64,000 bases of DNA from NCBI RefSeq assembly GCF_000418325.1, contig NC_021658.1, positions 7,826,001 to 7,890,000 of the forward strand, read 5' to 3'. Below are positions 16,450 to 24,473 of this stretch, one piece after another. The position numbers and the translations under genes are program-made. Source of the stretch: Sorangium cellulosum So0157-2 (GTDB lineage: Bacteria; Myxococcota_A; Polyangia; Polyangiales; Polyangiaceae). Position 1 is the stretch's first letter. Each line of letters starts with the position of its first letter. Under the pieces are notes generated by a model. That model did no database searches and was not told where the DNA came from. It saw only the letters and a program-made list of their open reading frames with translations.

Positions 16450-16930
16450 TCAGACCGGCGCGGGCTCGGCCGGTTTGGGCTCGGCGGGCTTGGTCTCGAC
16501 GGGCGCGGGCTCGGCCGGCTTGGTCTCCATGGGCGCGGGCTCGGCCTCCGCGGCGGCGCCGCCCCGGCGCCTCGGGCGGAGCCTCCGGAGGGCGTTGCGG
16601 AACGAGGCGGCGCTGAAGCGGCGCTTCGCCTCGGGCAGGTCCCAGCAGGCGTTGACGCCGGCGGCGCGCGCCTCGTTCCCGAGCAGCGTGGCATACGTCA
16701 CGATGGAGTTGCGGAGCACCATCGCCTCTTCGCGGTTCCTCAGGCCGAGGATGCCGAGCAGGTCGCGGCCGCTCACCTCGTCGAGCAGGACGCTCCCTTC
16801 GCGCAGGAAATCCTCGGTGAGGCCGCTCGGGGCGCGCCTGCTCGAGGAGGGCCTGAAACTCCGCGGGGGTGCCGACCGCGCGGGTCTCCTTCAGGACCGC
16901 GTGCTGCTCTTGTGAGAGTTCGATTCCCAT
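16450..16930 (-). pseudogene. Frameshifted gene for a small protein with Pro/Glu/Lys repeats
   Basis: ATG 16930 is preceded by an AGGAGGT ribosome site six bases upstream and opens MGIELSQEQHAVLKETRAVG... The frame goes wrong at a run of four G (16829-16832 on the plus strand). Removing one base there joins LLEQARPSGLTEDFLREGS to the other frame, which continues helix-rich (VLLDEVSGRDLLGILGLRNR) and ends in repeats of the type KPAEPAPVET. The restored protein would be about 159 residues. I do not recognise the family. A real frameshift, programmed slippage, or a miscalled homopolymer would all look like this. Confidence 0.55.
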
Positions 16931-17057
16931 AACCTACCTCCTGGTGGGGTGGTGGCCAGTGTAGACATCGTGGCCAGCGGGCGGTCGTAGCACGAAGCAG
17001 AGCTCGGCGTGGGCCAGCGGCGCCCGGCGCGCCGGAAAGCACGGTTGCGTCACCGGG

Positions 17058-17316
17058 GAGCTGCACCAGCGCTTCCGGAGCGCGGCCCGGCGGAGCCGGG
17101 GAGCGGGATCAGCGGGTCGTGGAGCGCGGCCAGCGCGGCGAGGGAGGTGCACCAGCAGTTTGAGGGAGCGATACCAGCGCGGTGGGGCAGCTGTACCAGC
17201 AGGTCGGAGGCGCAGTACCAGCAGCTCGGGGAGCGCGGCCAGCAGCTCGGGGGAGCTGCACCAGCGGGTGCTGGCAGCGGCTCCGGACGTGCTGGCGCGC
17301 GTCCATGAGCTGCTGG
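17058..17316. repeat. Degenerate 22-bp tandem repeat array
   Basis: Twelve units follow each other with starts at 17058, 17078, 17101, 17122, 17144, 17166, 17188, 17210, 17231, 17253, 17275 and 17296; six of the eleven spacings are exactly 22 bp and the rest 20-23. Most units share GAGC at the start and an ACCAGC or GCCAGC core at positions 9-14. The unit length is not a multiple of three, no reading frame through it resembles a protein, and there are no spacers, so it is neither a coding repeat nor a CRISPR array. It lies between the frameshifted gene and the 3' end of the ATPase gene. Confidence 0.7.
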
Positions 17317-17423
17317 CGCGGTCGACTGCGCCGCTGAGCGGTTTCCATGACGTGCCCAGTGCTGCCTGTTGGAACGCGGCGCCTCCGGGATCGATGGGGA
17401 CGGCTTCCGCCAGGAAGGCACCG

Positions 17424-18974
17424 TCACGCCCGGATCACGACCACGTCCCTCCCCCCGGGCGACCGCGCTGCCTCTCGACGCGTGCGCTCCGCGATGGGCG
17501 GTTGGCCGCTCCGCCGGTCGAAGATCACCAGCCAGCCGCGGGCGATCCCCAGGCCCGCCAGGTAGCCATCGAGCAGCGTCAAGCCTTCGGCCAGCGGGTC
17601 CAGCCGGCCGTCCCGCCACACTTTCAATTCCATTGCCAGCGCCTCGCCCGCGTAGCGCACGCAGAGATCCATGCGCCCTCGGCCGATGGCATACTCCCGC
17701 TCGATCGTACCCCCGCCGTTCACCACCCGCTGCAGGAACGCCATCAGCACCAGGTGCGGTGCGACCTCGTGGTACGGCGCCGTCCCCAGGAGTGCCTCGC
17801 CGTGCTGCCGCCAGAACGCCAGGAACGCCTCGAGCAGTCGCTCGGCGTCGAGCCGCCCCTCCGACGTAAGCCAGGTCGGTGCGATCCGGGGTAGCGACGC
17901 GCGGGAGGGGGTCGAGAGCTCGCGCACGATGATCTCGCGGTAGATTGGGTTTGCGATCTCCAGGCCACCGCCTTCGCCCATGTGCGCCAGGCCGAGGTCC
18001 TCCAGGAAGCGGATGTCGTCGCGCGGGAGCTCGCCCGGCGCCTCCCCCGCCAACATCGGCTCGATGACGGCGCGCACCCGCGGCTCCCGCAGCCGCTCCG
18101 CCAGGCTGTCCAGGTGCGTTTCCTGCTGCTCGATCAAGAGATTCTTCGCGCGCTCCACGTCCGCAGCAATGATCGACCGCGCGGCGTCCGGCACCACGAC
18201 CTCGACGAGCTGCCGCGCGATCGCGTTCACGAGCCACGGCTGCCCCTGCGTCAGCGAGAACGCTCGCTCCACGGCCTCGGGCGAGAATGCCTGTCCGGTC
18301 TCGGCCGTGTGCTGCGCGTAGAGCTCCGCCACCTCCTCCCGCGTGAAGCCTCGCAGCGTGAGGGACTGCACCTTGATGTTGAAGGGGCTCGCTGTTCCGA
18401 GCCGCGCGCTCCCTCCCGACGCGACCTTGTAGTCGCGCACGTCCCGCATCCCCACGAGCCCCAGCGACCACGGAAACGAGCGCGGGCGGTCCGGGTAGCC
18501 GTCGCGGATCTGCCGCAGCACCGAGACCAGGGTGATGTCCTCCAGCGCGTCGATTTCATCGATCAGCACCACGAGCGGCCGCGGAGCTGCGCTCGCCCAG
18601 GCCTGAAGCGCTGCCCCGATCCGCCGGCCGGGCGCGGCGTCTGGCCAGGGCGGCGGCCACAGATCCCGCGGCAGCCGCCGCTCTGCCGCGCCCCGCCATG
18701 CATCGAGGATGGCCGGCTCGGCGGCCTCGAGATCCCGGGAGAGCGGGGCGCCGACCTCCGCCGAGACGACCACCGCCACGTGGCGGCCCTCGCGAAGCAG
18801 CTCTTCCGCCAGCGCGAGCAGCGCGGTCGTCTTGCCGACCTGCCGCGGCGCGTGCAGGACGAAGTAGGTCATCTGGTCGATGAGCCGTCGCACCGTGGGC
18901 AGCCGGCGCAGCGCCGGCAGCATGTAGTGGATCTCCGGCTTGCAAGGCCCCGCGACGTTGAACCAGCGCGCCAC
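17424..18974 (-). CDS. AAA-like ATPase fused to a PD-(D/E)XK nuclease-like domain
   Basis: The 516-residue protein opens FNVAGPCKPEIHYMLPALRR, then a P-loop (HAPRQVGKTT, 41-50) and Walker B with the following acidic residue (VVLIDEID, 139-140), as in AAA+/STAND-type ATPases. A winged-helix-like stretch follows (about 320-350). The C-terminus carries MDLCVRY (Asp436) and MELK (Glu449, Lys451), the D...ExK pattern of the PD-(D/E)XK fold. Such ATPase-nuclease fusions are common in bacterial genomes and many are mobile or defence-linked, but no function is proven. Start is GTG 18974, chosen because the family's conserved N-terminus begins there. It stands alone, facing the repeat array. Confidence 0.75.
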   Translation of the reverse strand: MARWFNVAGPCKPEIHYMLPALRRLPTVRRLIDQMTYFVLHAPRQVGKTTALLALAEELLREGRHVAVVVSAEVGAPLSRDLEAAEPAILDAWRGAAERRLPRDLWPPPWPDAAPGRRIGAALQAWASAAPRPLVVLIDEIDALEDITLVSVLRQIRDGYPDRPRSFPWSLGLVGMRDVRDYKVASGGSARLGTASPFNIKVQSLTLRGFTREEVAELYAQHTAETGQAFSPEAVERAFSLTQGQPWLVNAIARQLVEVVVPDAARSIIAADVERAKNLLIEQQETHLDSLAERLREPRVRAVIEPMLAGEAPGELPRDDIRFLEDLGLAHMGEGGGLEIANPIYREIIVRELSTPSRASLPRIAPTWLTSEGRLDAERLLEAFLAFWRQHGEALLGTAPYHEVAPHLVLMAFLQRVVNGGGTIEREYAIGRGRMDLCVRYAGEALAMELKVWRDGRLDPLAEGLTLLDGYLAGLGIARGWLVIFDRRSGQPPIAERTRREAARSPGGRDVVVIRA

Positions 18975-19090
18975 GCCGCGACTGTAGCAGCACGGCCGGG
19001 CGCGGCGCTCGCGCCTCGCAGGGGCGAGCGGCCCGGAGAGCGCGGCCTGGGAGCCGCTGGTGGCCGAGGCAGGAGAAGCGCGGGCGCGCG

Positions 19091-19770
19091 CTAGACGGCT
19101 GTCCCGCCGCCGTCGCTGGGCTCGGCAGCCTTGCCTCTCAGCGCCGATCGCACGTGCTCATGAGAGGTGCGCAGCAGCTCGCCCAGCTTGCCGAGGTCAT
19201 CGATCGACTCCATGGTGATGCACGACCAGCCGAGCTGGGGGATGGTGACGGGAAGCGACGCAGCGAGGGGGGTCACCCTGTCGGGCGGCAGAGGCACCCA
19301 GATGCACGGCTTCTTGCGGTTGGCCAGCAGCCTGCAGAACACCGCCATCCGCCTCTCCTGAAGGTGCATCTTCAGATACGACACGGTGTCCTCAGCAGCC
19401 TGGCCAGCTCCTGAACAAGGAGGTTCTGCTGGCGGGTCCGCTGGGCGAACGCCCGGAGGAGGCCAGCGTTGTACTCGGACTTCTGGAGCACTGTGAGGAA
19501 GTCGATCGGCGGCTGCTCGTCGGCCAGGACGTCCCACTGCACGAACGGCTCCTTATCCATCACGTTTTCGTTCACTATGTCGGTGAAGAAGCGCCACTGG
19601 ATACCGTTCGTCAGGATTCCGAGCTTCGCCTCGGGCGCCTTCGCGGAATAATCCGCCAGCTGCTCATCGAAGCCAGCGAGCTCCCGTCCCGCCTCTTTGG
19701 CTTCCACGAAGAAGATGGGGCGCCCATTCTGCAGGAATGCCCAGTCAATCGGCTTGACGGGGTTGCGGGG
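19091..19770 (-). pseudogene. Decayed HsdR N-terminal-like gene
   Basis: From about 19770 downwards one frame reads PIDWAFLQNGRPIFFVEAKEAG...LADYSAKA...LGILTNGIQWRFFTDI, the core of the type I restriction enzyme R protein N-terminal (HSDR_N) domain, whose Asp/Glu...Lys residues form a PD-(D/E)XK site (here IDW and VEAK). Near 19387 a missing base stops this frame early (LLRTPCRI); adding one G joins it to EDTVSYLKMHLQERR... and a further 95 residues ending at 19091. The 5' part that family members need before KPIDWA is absent; the sequence there is unrelated and no start is clear. It therefore seems truncated and frameshifted. Confidence 0.6.
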
Positions 19771-19974
19771 TGGGCGGTGGGCGCGAGGGAGGGAGGTGCT
19801 TGCAGGCCGGAATAGAAGACACGGTAATAAAGGACAACCGCATCGATCAAGCATCCGTGCGCTCTCGGCGACCCTCGCTCGCTCACAGGCCGCCTCCGCC
19901 CGGCGGCCGTGGCCTGCTCCCGCCGGAGGACGCGGCCTGGCCCTCAGGTTCCTTCGAGGTACTCTGGATGGACC

Positions 19975-22431
19975 ATGAACGCGACAGCGTCGGCGCGGGG
20001 ACACGACGACGAAGAGGGGAAAGTCGACCTACAGTTCCGCCTGCTCGCCGAGATGCTCCCTCAGATGGTCTGGGCCGCTCGCGGCGACGGAGCATGGGAT
20101 TACGTCAACGAGCAATGGCGCGCGTACACCGCGCTGACGGCGGAGCAGCTGACGCGCGCGGGCTTCGCCGCCGCGGTCCATCCGGACGACGCAGCCCGCA
20201 GCGCGGCGGCGTGGCGGGCCGCGGTCGAGCGCGGCGCGCCGTTCGCCGAGGAGCTCCGCTTGCGGCGCCACGACGGCGCATACCGCTGGTTCCTCGCCCG
20301 AGGAGAGCCCGTCAGGGACGGCGCCGGCCGGGTCGTCCGCTGGCTCGGGACGTCCACCGACGTCGACGAGCGCAGGCGCGCCCAGGCGGGGGCGCCGGGG
20401 CAGGTCGACGACGAGCCGCCCTCGGACGGCCGCGCGCTCCTCGTCGAGTCCCAGATACAGCTCGTCGAGCGGATGACTCGGCGGCGGATCGTGCTGGAGA
20501 CCGCGCGCGACGTCACGGCGCGCAGGAACGCGGAGGAGAGCCTGCGCGAGAGCATGGCGCGCTTCCGGAACATCGCCGATCACGCGCCCGTGGTGATCTG
20601 GGTCACGGCCCGTGACGGCTCGTGCATTTACGTCAACCCGCGGTGGCGCGAGCTCACGGGTCAGACCGAGGCCGAGAGCCTCGGCTTCGGCTGGCTCGCG
20701 GCGGTGCACCCCTCCGAACAGGAGGAGGCGGCGGAGACGTTCCGGCAGGCCAACGCGCGGCGCGAGGCCTTCAGGATCGATTACCGGTTCCGCCGCAGCG
20801 ACGGCGCGTACCGCTGGTGCATCGACGCGGCCCACCCGTGGATCGGGCCGGACGGCGAGCTCCTCGGCTACGTCGGCTCGGTCATCGACATCAGCGAAAG
20901 AAAGGAGGCGGAGCTGCTCCTGCGCGAGAGCGAGGCGCGCTTCAGGCAGCTCGCCGACGCGATGCCGCAGATCGTCTGGACGGCGAAGCCGGACGGCAGC
21001 ATCGATTACTACAACCGTCGATGGCTCGAGCTCGCCGGCGCGGAGGGCGCGGAGGTGGCCGGCGATACCTGGATCTCGTTCCTGCACGAGGACGATCGCC
21101 AGCGGGTCCTCGACACCTGGTCTCGCTCGGTGGCGACCGGCGCTCCCTACGAGGTCGAGCACCGCACCGCGTTCCCCGCGGCCCGCGAGCCCCGGTGGTA
21201 TCTGGTCCGCGCCGTGCCGATCCGGGGGGCCTCGGGCGAGATCGTGCGGTGGTATGGCACCTGCACGGACATCCACGACGCCAAGCTCGCGGAGGCGGCC
21301 CTGAAGGAGGCGGATCAGCGCAAGGACGATTTCCTGGCGATGCTCGCGCACGAGCTGCGCAATCCGCTCGGGCCCATCCGCAACGCGGTCGAGCTCCTGC
21401 GGCGCACGGCCGAGCAGCAACCGGCGCTCGTGCGGGCGTGCGGCGTGATCGACCGGCAGGTCTCTCACATGGCCCGGCTGGTGGACGATCTGCTCGACGT
21501 TTCCCGGGTCGCGCGTGGCAGGATCCAGCTCCGCGAGGAGCGCTGCGACCTCGTGCGTCTCCTCCGGCACACGTCCGAGGATTACCGCAGCACGCTGGAG
21601 GCGAGCGGCCTGCGGCTCGATCTGAAGCTGCCGGTGGGGCCGGTCTGGGTGCTCGGCGACCCGACGCGGCTGTCGCAGGCCGTGAGCAACCTGCTGCACA
21701 ACGCCAGCAAGTTCACCGATCCGGGCGGCCGGGTGACGGTCGCGCTGTCGGTGGCGTCGGAGAGCTCCGCCGTGGTCCGCGTCCGCGACACGGGCATCGG
21801 TGTGGATCCGGCGACGCTGGCGCGCATGTTCGAGCCGTTCAGCCAGGCCGACCGCAGCCTGGACCGCAGCCGGGGCGGGCTCGGGCTCGGCCTGGCGCTC
21901 GTGAAGGGCCTCGTCGGGCTCCACGGCGGCACGGTCTCGGCCGAGAGCGGGGGAATCGGCCACGGGACCGAGATGGTCGTCTGCCTGCCGATCGAGCGCA
22001 GCCCGGCCCCGCCGTCGGAGCGCTCCGCGCGGCCCTCGAGCGGCTCGTCGCACGCGCTGCGCATCCTGATCATCGAGGACAACGTGGACGCCGCGGAGAG
22101 CCTGCAGGCGCTCCTCGCCCTGTACGGCTACCGCGTCGAGGTCGCCCTGTCCGGGCCTGCCGGCGTGACCGCGGCGCGCTCGTTCCGCCCGGAGGTCATC
22201 CTGTGCGACATCGGTCTCCCTGGCGGGATGGATGGATATGGCGTGGCGAGGGCCTTGAGGGGAAGCGTAAACCTCTCATCCCCCTCGCTGATGATCGCGC
22301 TGACCGGCTATGGTCAGGAGGACGATCAGCGCCGGGTCCGGGAGGCTGGCTTCGACATGCACTTCATCAAGCCGATCGATCTGTCGTCTCTCCAGCGGAT
22401 CCTCGCGTCGCTCGCGAGCTCACCCGCATGA
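19975..22431 (+). CDS. Multi-PAS hybrid histidine kinase with receiver domain
   Basis: 818 residues, no membrane segment, so a cytoplasmic sensor. Order: PAS-PAC 1 (about 20-140, MLPQMVWAARGDGAWDYVN), a short segment (about 140-190) that looks like a reduced PAS end (LETARDVTARR), PAS-PAC 2 (about 195-310), PAS-PAC 3 (about 320-435), HisKA with phospho-acceptor His459 in LAHELRNPLGPI, HATPase with N-box (AVSNLLHNASKF), DTGIGV and GGLGLGLALV, and a receiver with Asp745 in CDIGLPGG. Signals sensed by the PAS domains cannot be told. The start ATG 19975 is taken because an upstream extension is Arg-rich; the ribosome site is weak. No dedicated output gene follows. Confidence 0.9.
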   Translation: MNATASARGHDDEEGKVDLQFRLLAEMLPQMVWAARGDGAWDYVNEQWRAYTALTAEQLTRAGFAAAVHPDDAARSAAAWRAAVERGAPFAEELRLRRHDGAYRWFLARGEPVRDGAGRVVRWLGTSTDVDERRRAQAGAPGQVDDEPPSDGRALLVESQIQLVERMTRRRIVLETARDVTARRNAEESLRESMARFRNIADHAPVVIWVTARDGSCIYVNPRWRELTGQTEAESLGFGWLAAVHPSEQEEAAETFRQANARREAFRIDYRFRRSDGAYRWCIDAAHPWIGPDGELLGYVGSVIDISERKEAELLLRESEARFRQLADAMPQIVWTAKPDGSIDYYNRRWLELAGAEGAEVAGDTWISFLHEDDRQRVLDTWSRSVATGAPYEVEHRTAFPAAREPRWYLVRAVPIRGASGEIVRWYGTCTDIHDAKLAEAALKEADQRKDDFLAMLAHELRNPLGPIRNAVELLRRTAEQQPALVRACGVIDRQVSHMARLVDDLLDVSRVARGRIQLREERCDLVRLLRHTSEDYRSTLEASGLRLDLKLPVGPVWVLGDPTRLSQAVSNLLHNASKFTDPGGRVTVALSVASESSAVVRVRDTGIGVDPATLARMFEPFSQADRSLDRSRGGLGLGLALVKGLVGLHGGTVSAESGGIGHGTEMVVCLPIERSPAPPSERSARPSSGSSHALRILIIEDNVDAAESLQALLALYGYRVEVALSGPAGVTAARSFRPEVILCDIGLPGGMDGYGVARALRGSVNLSSPSLMIALTGYGQEDDQRRVREAGFDMHFIKPIDLSSLQRILASLASSPA

Positions 22432-22506
22432 TCCCGGCGCGGCGCGCCGCGAGCGCCTTGAACTCGATCCCGTCGACCGGCAGCACCTCTCGAAGCGATA
22501 ATTCCT

Positions 22507-22935
22507 CTATCCTCCGGTGATGAGCGCAGCGATCTTCTCCCCGGTGGCGCTGTGTTCGAGGATCGCCTTGAGGAGCTCTTCGAAGGAGGCGCGATCGTTG
22601 GCCGAGTCGAAGCGATTTTCCCAGCGGAGCCTCACGGGGTATCCGAGCTCCCCAAAGGTGACCTCGGCCAGCGGGACGAAGGGGCCTGTGTCGAGCCGCG
22701 CCGTAAGCGCGGTGATCTTCTCACGCGGCGCGGGTATCCCCATGAGGACCTCGACGTTGGACGCCTCTCGCACCGCACGCTCGACGGTCTCGAATCGAAG
22801 CGCGATGGGCGCCCCCGTGATCGTCGCCACCTCTGCCGATGCGGCGGCGAGCACATCGTCCATCTCCTTTCGTGCCTCCGCCGCGCGCTTGTGAGCGTCG
22901 AGCCCCTTCTTCAGTGCTTCTCCAAAGCTGGCCAT
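22507..22935 (-). CDS. Small protein partnered with the EEP nuclease gene
   Basis: A 142-residue protein, probably cytoplasmic. It begins with an amphipathic helix (FGEALKKGLDAHKRAAEARKEMDDVLAAASAEV), then alternating strands and helices (IALRFETVERA, VEVLMGIPAPREKIT, FGELGYPVRLRWENR) and ends HSATGEKIAALI. I do not recognise the fold. Its start lies 11 bp after the stop of the nuclease gene, so both share an mRNA. Small size and coupling to a nuclease would fit an immunity or regulatory partner, but this is inference from context only. ATG 22935 is preferred over an in-frame ATG 39 bp upstream inside the nuclease gene's end. Confidence 0.6.
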   Translation of the reverse strand: MASFGEALKKGLDAHKRAAEARKEMDDVLAAASAEVATITGAPIALRFETVERAVREASNVEVLMGIPAPREKITALTARLDTGPFVPLAEVTFGELGYPVRLRWENRFDSANDRASFEELLKAILEHSATGEKIAALITGG

Positions 22936-22946
22936 GGGTCCCTCTC

Positions 22947-23900
22947 TCAATCGGTTGTCGGTGGCGCGAGCCATCGAAGGTGGCCCACGATCGGTAGGTG
23001 GTCGAACGGAGCGCGGAGACGCGCCCTAGCTCGGTCGAAGACGGCGCTGTCCTCATGAATTCCGAGGGTCCTCTCGTCGAGCGACCACCCGTGGCCTCGA
23101 AGTAGCGATGGCGAGACGAGCACCTGATCGAAGGTCCGCCAGGAGGTCTGTCCGACAGTGCCTGTCGAACAGAACGTGCCGGCGAGCGTCGCTGGCTGTT
23201 GCTCACCATCCCAGGCATGGCGTTCGCCGAGCCAGCGCCACGCTGCGTTGTAGAAGAGGAGATCCGACGACGAGCGGGGCCGGTGCCGCTGAACCGCCGC
23301 GCGCGACCGAGCCGCCGGAAGGCTCGCGTCAAATTGCCTCTCGAACGGCTCGGCGTTGAAATCGCCGAGGATGAGGACGGGGGCGTCCTCACCGACGGCT
23401 TCCGTGCTGGCGATGATCGCGTCGCGCAGCGCCTCGGCGGAGCGCGACCTCCGCGCATCCGCGTCCGCGGCATCTCCTAGGTTCGATCGCCAGTGCGCGG
23501 CCGCGACGACGAGCCACCCGCCGCGGTCATGCACGCCGAACGTCGCGACGAGCCCCGCTCGAACTGCGTTGGCGGCGTGATGCGTCCGCACCCAGACGTG
23601 GTCCATGAGCGTCAGCGACCTTCGATCGTAGGCGATCGCGATGTCGAAGTCATGGAGTTCGCGGGACGTGTCACTCAAGCTGTTCCAGCTCGCGCGCAAG
23701 CCATCAGGGAGCCATCCGAGGACGTCTTCACGTCGCACCTCGGCCAGGGCGACCAAGCGGCAGCCGTGCTGTTCGACCAGCGTGCGGAAGACGTTGACGG
23801 CGGCGGTCCGATGCTCCGTTGTCGCGCGCGAGCGGGTGCTCGGGGGCGAAACTTTCGTGTTCCACCACGCGAACGGGATCCGCTCCAGGGCGCCGGACAT
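22947..23900 (-). CDS. Endonuclease/exonuclease/phosphatase (DNase I-like) family protein
   Basis: The 317-residue protein has every EEP-fold active-site block: WWNTK (Asn14), LVALAEVRRED (Glu54), AAHWRS (His136), LGDFNAEPF (Asp180, Asn182), TFDQVLVSP (Asp258) and PFDHLPIVGHL (Asp300-His301). EEP enzymes cut phosphodiester or phosphomonoester bonds in DNA, RNA, lipids or inositol phosphates with a metal ion. No signal peptide is seen, so it acts in the cytoplasm or by specialised export. It forms a two-gene operon with the small protein at 22507. Substrate is unknown; a DNA-cutting role is the family default but not demonstrated. Confidence 0.8.
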   Translation of the reverse strand: MSGALERIPFAWWNTKVSPPSTRSRATTEHRTAAVNVFRTLVEQHGCRLVALAEVRREDVLGWLPDGLRASWNSLSDTSRELHDFDIAIAYDRRSLTLMDHVWVRTHHAANAVRAGLVATFGVHDRGGWLVVAAAHWRSNLGDAADADARRSRSAEALRDAIIASTEAVGEDAPVLILGDFNAEPFERQFDASLPAARSRAAVQRHRPRSSSDLLFYNAAWRWLGERHAWDGEQQPATLAGTFCSTGTVGQTSWRTFDQVLVSPSLLRGHGWSLDERTLGIHEDSAVFDRARARLRAPFDHLPIVGHLRWLAPPTTD

Positions 23901-24180
23901 GCGCGATGCATACCGAGGGCGCTCCCCGAGTCAAGTGCCCTGGCTCCTCGACGGCGAGAACGGACTGGCGTGCCTCGCTGCGACGGCCTCTGAAAGCAGC
24001 CGCGCCGCCGCGTCGCCCCTTCGGGCGAGCGCGTCCGAAGCACGAAAGGTACCGCGCAGCGCTCGTCATCGAGCGCGCCCCCCTCATGCGCGTCCACGAC
24101 CCGACGCATCGTGAGCGCCTCGGGGCGGCGCCCCCGCAGCTCGGTGCTTTTCGGTGAACCACGCCCTCAATACAACGTAA
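23901..24180. other. Intergenic region before the 42-bp inverted repeat
   Basis: About 280 bp upstream of the nuclease gene. I see no gene, hairpin or promoter that stands out; open frames in it have no protein-like composition. Confidence 0.3.
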
Positions 24181-24430
24181 GCGCCGGCGGGGGGCTGTGC
24201 GCGGCGGCGCGCGGGTGGGCGCGGCGAGCACCGAACGAGGTGCCATAAGCTCTCAGCGGGCTCCACGTCTCAGGCGCGCCTTGTGTGGCGCGCGACGAAA
24301 CGTCCCAGGAGGCATGGCCCGAAGTGAGACATGCCGGGCGGTGTTCTCAGCGCAAGCTCCCACGCCGCCCGCCTCGGCGGATGGCCGAGCGCCCACCCGC
24401 GCGCCGCCGCGCACAGCCCCCCGCCGGCGC
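24181..24430. repeat. Perfect 42-bp inverted repeat enclosing 166 bp (MITE-like)
   Basis: Left arm 24181-24222 and right arm 24389-24430 are exact reverse complements over 42 bp, both starting with GCGCCGGCGG on the outer side and ending GGGTGGGCGC inwards. The 166 bp between (24223-24388) holds no gene. The element lies just past the lon stop codon (24474). Arms this long and unmutated, in non-coding DNA, imply a recent origin or selection. I find no target-site duplication at its edges and no second copy in the window. It could be a non-autonomous transposable element or a long-loop hairpin. Confidence 0.75.
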
Positions 24431-24473
24431 GCGCGGCTCGGCACAGCCGCGCGCGCTCGCCCCCTCCCCTCCG

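Noticed and set aside
17058..17316. CRISPR array.
   Set aside because: The units are degenerate and follow each other with no spacers, and no cas gene is in the window.
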